From JAMZMI01 sp049115715 (lineage in GTDB: Bacteria > Bacteroidota > Bacteroidia > Cytophagales > Cyclobacteriaceae): a DNA stretch of 64,000 bases. Both the position numbers and the translations under genes were made by a program. This document shows, one piece after another, positions 59,981-64,000 of this stretch. Location: positions 67,667 to 131,666 of the forward strand of contig JAGDZQ010000039.1 in the NCBI GenBank assembly GCA_049115715.1, read 5' to 3'. Each line of letters begins with the position of its first letter. The first letter of the stretch is position 1. Below the pieces are notes generated by a model. The model was not told where the DNA came from. It did no database searches and was given only the letters and a program-made list of their open reading frames with translations.

Positions 59981-60517
59981 ATGAACTTCGTCATGAAATA
60001 CATGCTATTATTATCTTCAATTGTCTTTTTTTCGCTCACCTCATGTGCACAATCAACCACCAAAGAATCTGATAAAGATGCCGAAGGTAAAACCACTGTA
60101 AATAATGAGTGGATGCTAAAAGAATCTGTTTGGAAAGAACGGCTATCAGAAACAGAATATTATGTTCTTAGAGAAAAAGGCACTGAGAGGGCTTTCACAG
60201 GAGATCTATGGAATCATAAAGAAGAGGGAGTGTATACCTGTGCCGGCTGCCAGCTGCCTCTATTTACCTCGGATACAAAGTTTAAATCAGGAACGGGTTG
60301 GCCTTCATTCTACAAACCTATAGAGGAAGGAAGTATTGCTGAGGAAACTGATAATGCATACGGATGGAATAGAACAGAAGTATTGTGTTCAAGGTGTGGA
60401 GGTCACTTAGGTCATGTGTTCAATGATGGCCCAAAACCAACAGGACTAAGATATTGTATTAACTCTGTATCTCTTGACTTTACGAAAAAACAACTTGAGA
60501 GCGAGGAGTCTGAATAA
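59981..60517 (+). CDS. msrB: Peptide-methionine (R)-S-oxide reductase, exported lipoprotein form
   Basis: The 178-residue protein has a lipoprotein signal (MLLLSSIVFFSLTSC) and an MsrB domain with CAGC, CSRC, GTGWPSF and catalytic RYCINS. ATG 59993 (MKYMLLL) is an alternative start. It is the envelope-side partner of the cytosolic MsrB at 58284. It is convergent with the alpha/beta hydrolase gene, 3 bp away. Confidence 0.93.
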   Translation: MNFVMKYMLLLSSIVFFSLTSCAQSTTKESDKDAEGKTTVNNEWMLKESVWKERLSETEYYVLREKGTERAFTGDLWNHKEEGVYTCAGCQLPLFTSDTKFKSGTGWPSFYKPIEEGSIAEETDNAYGWNRTEVLCSRCGGHLGHVFNDGPKPTGLRYCINSVSLDFTKKQLESEESE

Positions 60518-60520
60518 TAT

Positions 60521-61495
60521 TTACCATCCTTGACTCTGAATAAAGTCACCTGCTCTCAATTCCATCCAACTGTACTTATTACCAAAGATGGTAAATCCGG
60601 TATGGCCTCCTAATTTGGGGGTTTCTAGAAATACATATTTCTTCTTTTCTGCTATAGAGATTGGATAACATTTGTCTCCCAACATGGGATCATTCAGTGC
60701 ATTTCCAATAAAGATCGGGACTTTGATGTCTCCCAAATAACGATCACAAGTTGCAGCTTCGAAAAAGGCTTGTGAATTTTCAAATCCATGAAGTGGGGCA
60801 GTGAATTTTTCATGAAATTCATCAAAGCTTGTCAGCGAATTCACTTCATCAATATTAATCTGTTCAGGAAAAGTTGCTGACTTAATTTTCATCTTCTCTA
60901 CAAGTTTGCTTAAAAAGCGCTTTTCGTAAATCTGGTTTTCTTTTCGTTTTAGCACATCAGCACTGTTTCTCAGGTTGCAGGGAACAGAAAAAGTGATCCC
61001 TCCCTTTACCCGAGAATCTACCTCTCTTTCACCGAGATATTTCAAACTCATACTCCCTCCCATTGAGTACCCAAACAGTACGACCTCATCATAACCTATT
61101 TCAAGTGATTTGTCAACTACGGTGCTCAGGTCACCGGTCTCTCCATGATGGTAAAAACGAGGTAGCCGATTGATCTCACCACTACAGCTCCTGCAGTTCC
61201 AAGCGATAATATCCCAACCTTGCGAGTGAAAATAGTCTGCCGTTCTTTTGACATAGAAGCGATCTGATCCTCCTTCTAAACCATGAGTAATAATCATACA
61301 TTTCTTAGCCCTCTGTTTTGATTGAAGGAAATCAACATCTAAAAAATCCCCATCATCAAGCTCCAACCTTTCTCTTAGATAATTCACTTTTGGTCCCTTC
61401 ATAAGCGCAGAAGGAATGATCGTTTCCCAATGCGCATTGATCATATAAAAAGGACGAGATTTATAACTAGACTTTCGTAGGTAAGGCATATTCAA
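60521..61495 (-). CDS. Alpha/beta hydrolase, YheT-like
   Basis: The 324-residue protein has the nucleophile elbow GYSMGGS, an oxyanion-region HGLEGGSDRFY and a final His in LGGHTGF. A cap region lies at about 180-245. YheT-like hydrolases are broadly distributed and act on poorly known esters. The substrate is unknown. The protein lacks a signal and is probably cytosolic. Confidence 0.85.
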   Translation of the reverse strand: MNMPYLRKSSYKSRPFYMINAHWETIIPSALMKGPKVNYLRERLELDDGDFLDVDFLQSKQRAKKCMIITHGLEGGSDRFYVKRTADYFHSQGWDIIAWNCRSCSGEINRLPRFYHHGETGDLSTVVDKSLEIGYDEVVLFGYSMGGSMSLKYLGEREVDSRVKGGITFSVPCNLRNSADVLKRKENQIYEKRFLSKLVEKMKIKSATFPEQINIDEVNSLTSFDEFHEKFTAPLHGFENSQAFFEAATCDRYLGDIKVPIFIGNALNDPMLGDKCYPISIAEKKKYVFLETPKLGGHTGFTIFGNKYSWMELRAGDFIQSQGW

Positions 61496-61544
61496 AAATA
61501 TGCTTTTCGAACAAAAAAGAAAGCAACCAATCTTCCATAGGCAT

Positions 61545-61552
61545 TATTTTTG
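61545..61552 (+). promoter_or_regulatory. Candidate -7 box for the TonB-dependent receptor
   Basis: TATTTTTG matches TAnnTTTG and is followed by C, as is common in Cytophagales promoters. It lies 25 bp upstream of the ATG. No iron-box palindrome is evident. Confidence 0.4.
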
Positions 61553-61577
61553 CTTACTAGAGACCAAATTATATTGA

Positions 61578-63977
61578 ATGCTAAGAGGGGCTCTGCTACT
61601 ATTATTACTTTTCTTTTTTTCTACTGCATTTTCTCAAAATATAGTCATTCTCAACGAAAGGACAGGAAAACCGATAGCAGACGTATTCATCTATGCTATG
61701 GATGAGACTTCTCAGACTGTTTCTAATTCAGAAGGCATAGCTAGCCTTCAGAAGTTTTCAAGGAATGATATAATCCTTCTTACGCACCCTTCCTTCGTAA
61801 CTAAGTCTTTGGCTATCAAATCAATTGACTACAATAACTCTACTGTATTGCTTAGCGAAAAAATAATTCAGATAGAAGAAGTGGTAGTTTCAGCAAATAA
61901 ATGGGAACAAGACATAAACGATGTTCCAAACCAGATTGTAAGTATTGGAGCAAAATCTATTTCTTTTAACAACCCTTCTACATCAGCTGATCTTCTGGAG
62001 CAATCAGGTCAAATTTATGTTCAAAAAAGTCAACTTGGTGGTGGAAGCCCAATGCTAAGAGGATTTGCAGCAAATTCTGTATTGCTAGTAGTAGATGGGA
62101 TCAGAATGAATAATGCAATCTACAGAAGCGGAAATCTTCAAAATGCAATAAATATAGATCCAAACGCCATATCCACCATCGAAGTGGTTTTCGGTCCTGG
62201 ATCAGTTATTTATGGTAGCGATGCGCTAGGAGGTGTAATGAATTTTAAAACTGCTTCTCCCGAAATAAATAACACCAAAGGAGATATGATCGTGAATGCA
62301 TTTACAAGATACTCCACTGCATCCAAGGAAAAGACAGCCCATTTTGACATCAATCTTTCAGGATCTAAAGTAGGGTTCTACAGCTCGCTAAGCTATTCAA
62401 TCTTTGAAGATCTTCGAGCTGGGAAAAACAGATCCGATTCCTATAAAGGCTTTTTCAAAAGAAACTTTTATGCAGGGAGAGTAAATGACGAGGATGTCTT
62501 GATTCAAATCCAGAATCCAGAACTTCAAAAATTCTCAGGATATAGCTCGTTGCATAGTTCTAACAAGCTAATGATTAAGCCAGGAAAGAAATCCACCTTA
62601 ACATATGGCTTTCAAAGTAGCACCACATCAGATATACCCCGATATGACGCCCTTACAGAAACTCTTAGCAATGCGGACTCTCTCAAAGTAGCAGAATGGT
62701 ACTATGGCCCCCAGAAGTGGCTCATGCACTCTCTTGATTACACCAGTACTAGAAGAACTGCGCTATTCACAAGAAGCAATGTAATCGTGGCTTTTCAGAA
62801 ATATAAAGAATCTCGAAATGATCGAAATTTTGGAGCCTCAAATTTAAGAAATCAACAAGAAAAAGTGAACATGCTAACGCTTAATGCTTCTCTTGAAAAA
62901 CAATTTCAAAACTCCACCCTCTTTTATGGGTTTGATTTTGCCCATAACTACGTCGCAAGTACCGCAAAAAGAACCAATATTATTACTAGCGAAATTTCTG
63001 AAACAAGCTCCAGATATCCTGATGCTGGCAGTAGATATAACTCTATAGCCTCATACGCCAACTGGGTAGTGAAATTAAACGAAAAGTGGACATTAAATAC
63101 GGGAGGACGATTAAATCACGTCAAACTATCGGCAAAAACAGAAAACAACCTTGCCAATGATTTATTGCTTGGCAACATAACTCAAACCAATCAAGCTTTA
63201 AATGGCTCTGCTGGATTAATCTTTAAGCCATCAAACTCAATAAAATGGAATCTCACTCTATCAACTGGTTTTAGAGCCCCAAACGTGGATGATGTAGGCA
63301 AGGTATTTGAAATAGGAGAACTTATTTCCGTACCAAACCCGGATTTAAAACCTGAGTACTCTTACAGCCAGGAATTAGGTTTTTCTAAGACGAATAAAAC
63401 ATTCCACCTTAATGCCACGGTGTTCCATAGTTTACTTACCAATGCTATTGTAACAGGCTCCTTTTTAATAGATGGACAAAGCACCTACGAATTAAACGGA
63501 GAGACTTTAAACGTTGAATCTCAAGTAAACGCGGGGCAAGCCCGAATTTTTGGAAGTAGTATAGGGTTAAAGTCAATTTTAAACTCACAAATGACTATCA
63601 CTTCAAGTCTCACCTATACGGAAGGCTATGAAATCCAACCCAAAGAACCTCTCAGACATATCCCTCCTATCTTCGGAAGGGTTGGTTTTGTGTATCAAAA
63701 AGAAAAGCTCGACTTAGAAGTGTATTCTGTTTTCAACTTTGATAAGAAAAAGAGTGACATTCCCTCAATTGAGTTCGATAACAAACCTCATTTGTATACA
63801 GATACTGGCAGCCCTGGCTGGGCTACCGCCAATGTAAAAATAGCTTACAATCTTATTCCAGAAGTAAAATTACAAGTGGGATTAGAAAATATACTAGACT
63901 CGCATTACAGGGCTTATTCATCAGGCATAAGCGCTCCCGGAAGAAACCTCCTCGTTACACTTAGAGGCTCTTTCTAA
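61578..63977 (+). CDS. TonB-dependent receptor, hemoglobin/heme-type
   Basis: The 799-residue protein has a signal peptide (ending FSTAFSQ), a carboxypeptidase-regulatory-like domain (about 20-95) and a plug with SADLLEQSGQIYVQKSQLGGGSPMLRGF and VDGIRMNNAIYRSGNLQNA, the hemoglobin-type signature. The beta-barrel ends in LRGSF. It imports a large ligand, probably heme or a heme protein, across the outer membrane. No SusD partner is next to it within the window. Confidence 0.92.
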   Translation: MLRGALLLLLLFFFSTAFSQNIVILNERTGKPIADVFIYAMDETSQTVSNSEGIASLQKFSRNDIILLTHPSFVTKSLAIKSIDYNNSTVLLSEKIIQIEEVVVSANKWEQDINDVPNQIVSIGAKSISFNNPSTSADLLEQSGQIYVQKSQLGGGSPMLRGFAANSVLLVVDGIRMNNAIYRSGNLQNAINIDPNAISTIEVVFGPGSVIYGSDALGGVMNFKTASPEINNTKGDMIVNAFTRYSTASKEKTAHFDINLSGSKVGFYSSLSYSIFEDLRAGKNRSDSYKGFFKRNFYAGRVNDEDVLIQIQNPELQKFSGYSSLHSSNKLMIKPGKKSTLTYGFQSSTTSDIPRYDALTETLSNADSLKVAEWYYGPQKWLMHSLDYTSTRRTALFTRSNVIVAFQKYKESRNDRNFGASNLRNQQEKVNMLTLNASLEKQFQNSTLFYGFDFAHNYVASTAKRTNIITSEISETSSRYPDAGSRYNSIASYANWVVKLNEKWTLNTGGRLNHVKLSAKTENNLANDLLLGNITQTNQALNGSAGLIFKPSNSIKWNLTLSTGFRAPNVDDVGKVFEIGELISVPNPDLKPEYSYSQELGFSKTNKTFHLNATVFHSLLTNAIVTGSFLIDGQSTYELNGETLNVESQVNAGQARIFGSSIGLKSILNSQMTITSSLTYTEGYEIQPKEPLRHIPPIFGRVGFVYQKEKLDLEVYSVFNFDKKKSDIPSIEFDNKPHLYTDTGSPGWATANVKIAYNLIPEVKLQVGLENILDSHYRAYSSGISAPGRNLLVTLRGSF

Positions 63978-64000
63978 CCTAGGCCACTCTCGATCGCATC

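Overview
The window looks like a chromosomal segment of a Bacteroidota bacterium, most likely a marine-type Cytophagales. This rests on AT-rich DNA, weak Shine-Dalgarno signals, scattered TAnnTTTG-type promoter boxes, a TonB-dependent receptor with an N-terminal carboxypeptidase-regulatory-like domain, a lipoprotein alpha-2-macroglobulin, and a fused OtsA-OtsB. The genus cannot be fixed from the sequence. I saw no rRNA, tRNA or CRISPR array.

Layout. (1) 1-10640, minus strand: a truncated alpha-2-macroglobulin lipoprotein, an M23 peptidase-like protein, a Bax inhibitor-1 family protein, an MtfA-type zinc peptidase with a SEC-C tail, and a large SF1 helicase with a nuclease-like C-terminus. (2) 10767-15962, plus strand: AdoMet decarboxylase (speD), a voltage-gated K+ channel, a spermidine-synthase-like protein that has lost its catalytic motifs, an unrecognised histidine-containing membrane protein, and a Tat-exported FAD amine-oxidase-like protein. 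(3) 15986-31336, minus strand, transcribed from 31.3 kb downwards: a DUF2170/YjfI-like protein, PspA, a YqiJ-like OB-fold membrane protein, a YqiK-like flotillin, an IS200-type insertion, a 1635-aa DUF3686 AAA+ ATPase, a 49-aa membrane peptide, a TPM-domain membrane protein, DUF4178, a lipoprotein, a double DUF350 protein, and an intact membrane-fused spermidine synthase (SpeE). A divergent XRE regulator with a degenerate S24 domain (31500) faces this operon. (4) 32.3-42 kb: metabolic and housekeeping genes (mgsA, Gfo/Idh oxidoreductase, DUF6492, nucleoside transporter, bifunctional nuclease, etfAB, TPR protein, dnaB). (5) 41.9-53 kb: exonuclease, trehalose synthesis (otsAB), GH15 glycosidase, K+ channel, GPP34 protein, Na+/H+ antiporter, PBP4-type carboxypeptidase. 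(6) 52.3-58.1 kb: a complete RND efflux operon. (7) 58.2-64 kb: msrB, lhgO, a second exported msrB, an alpha/beta hydrolase, and a hemoglobin-type TonB receptor.

The system worth attention is the pair of convergent operons at 10.8-32.3 kb. They combine aminopropyl-polyamine synthesis (SpeD, SpeE, a SpeE pseudoenzyme, an FAD amine oxidase) with membrane-stress scaffolds (PspA, flotillin, YqiJ-like, DUF350, TPM, DUF2170), a giant AAA+ machine, an ion channel and a dedicated regulator. The parts resemble E. coli yjfIJKLMC plus yqiJK. The combination, the inactive SpeE copy and the unrecognised membrane and small proteins look new to me. I infer a polyamine-dependent membrane-protection or membrane-modification pathway. 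The sequence does not prove this.
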